Shown piece by piece: positions 63,800 through 64,000 of a DNA stretch of 64,000 nucleotides (positions within the stretch are counted from its first letter, which is position 1; the number at the start of each line of letters is the position of its first letter). The notes below the pieces were generated by a model. It was not told where the DNA came from and did no database searches. It worked only from the letters and a program-made list of their open reading frames with translations. The stretch is from NCBI RefSeq assembly GCF_018991925.1, contig NW_024744462.1, forward strand, positions 307,501 to 371,500. Direction: 5' to 3'. Origin of the DNA: Homarus americanus. Lineage: Eukaryota; Arthropoda; Malacostraca; Decapoda; Nephropidae. A program made the position numbers and the translations under genes.

Positions 63800-64000
63800 G
63801 TTCTCTCCTCCTCCTCCTCTTTCCTCCTCTTCCTCCTTCCTCCTCTCCCCTCTCTCTCTTCAGATTCCGTCGGTAACGTAGGACATGTTCCTCAAGACTT
63901 TCACTCCTTCACACCTCCCTAAAAAGAAAAATAGAATCCTAAAATTTCAACGTTACCAGAAATCTCTTCACATACTAAGCTACTTTGTCTTCAAGAGAGA
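63800..64000. other. Pyrimidine tract then unassigned sequence to the window end
   Basis: TCCTCC/TCTC at 63804-63861, then 140 bp of complex AT-rich sequence that runs off the window. Confidence 0.5.

Overview
This window reads as repeat-saturated nuclear DNA from an animal, most likely an arthropod and probably a decapod crustacean. Two things point there. Short interstitial runs of the arthropod telomere pentamer TTAGG/CCTAA occur on both strands at six places (about 7467, 11472, 21454, 35988, 43916 and 47868). The density of GA/TC, GT/CA, AAT and GGA microsatellites is also extreme, as is known for shrimp and crab genomes. The species cannot be fixed from the sequence.

I find no gene I can support. 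The longer open frames are low-complexity translations of microsatellites, purine or pyrimidine tracts, or minisatellites (poly-Ser/Pro/Glu/Arg, Val-Cys runs, short periodic peptides). None shows a recognisable domain or a plausible exon. I found no tRNA, rRNA, CRISPR array or intact transposon. The window is best described as intergenic or deep intronic.

Layout. 0-6.4 kb: purine/pyrimidine tracts and small minisatellites of 16, 31, 26, about 32 and 22 bp. 6.5-7.15 kb: a 31-bp CACGCCC-rich minisatellite. 7.2-12 kb: mostly AT-rich single-copy DNA with AAT, GT and GA runs. 12-14.5 kb: two 17-bp minisatellites and long GA runs. 15.8 kb: an AGGTCA-type minisatellite. 17.8-18.4 kb: an ATTGG (inverted CCAAT) array with a 42-bp period. 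19.5-25.9 kb: a dense mosaic that ends in a 0.9-kb GTTTACTTT array. 25.9-27.7 kb: the longest complex stretch, with CRE, E-box and CCAAT motifs. 28-43 kb: alternating purine and pyrimidine domains, including a 163-bp TC run. 44-45 kb: a 1-kb CCA-rich array. 46-55 kb: G/T- and purine-rich DNA with a small E2F-like island at 47.0 kb. 56.1-56.4 kb: a CCAAT array. 58.1-59.2 kb: a 30-bp T-tract minisatellite of about 36 copies. 62.6-63.0 kb: a TATG run followed by an AGGTCA minisatellite.

The most interesting theme is that several unrelated minisatellites carry well-known transcription-factor core motifs (CCAAT, AGGTCA, CACGCCC) repeated at spacings close to whole turns of B-DNA (about 20-21, 29-32, 42 and 63 bp). 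Whether this reflects function, nucleosome- or helix-guided repeat birth, or chance cannot be settled from the sequence alone. All repeat boundaries and copy numbers were estimated by eye.
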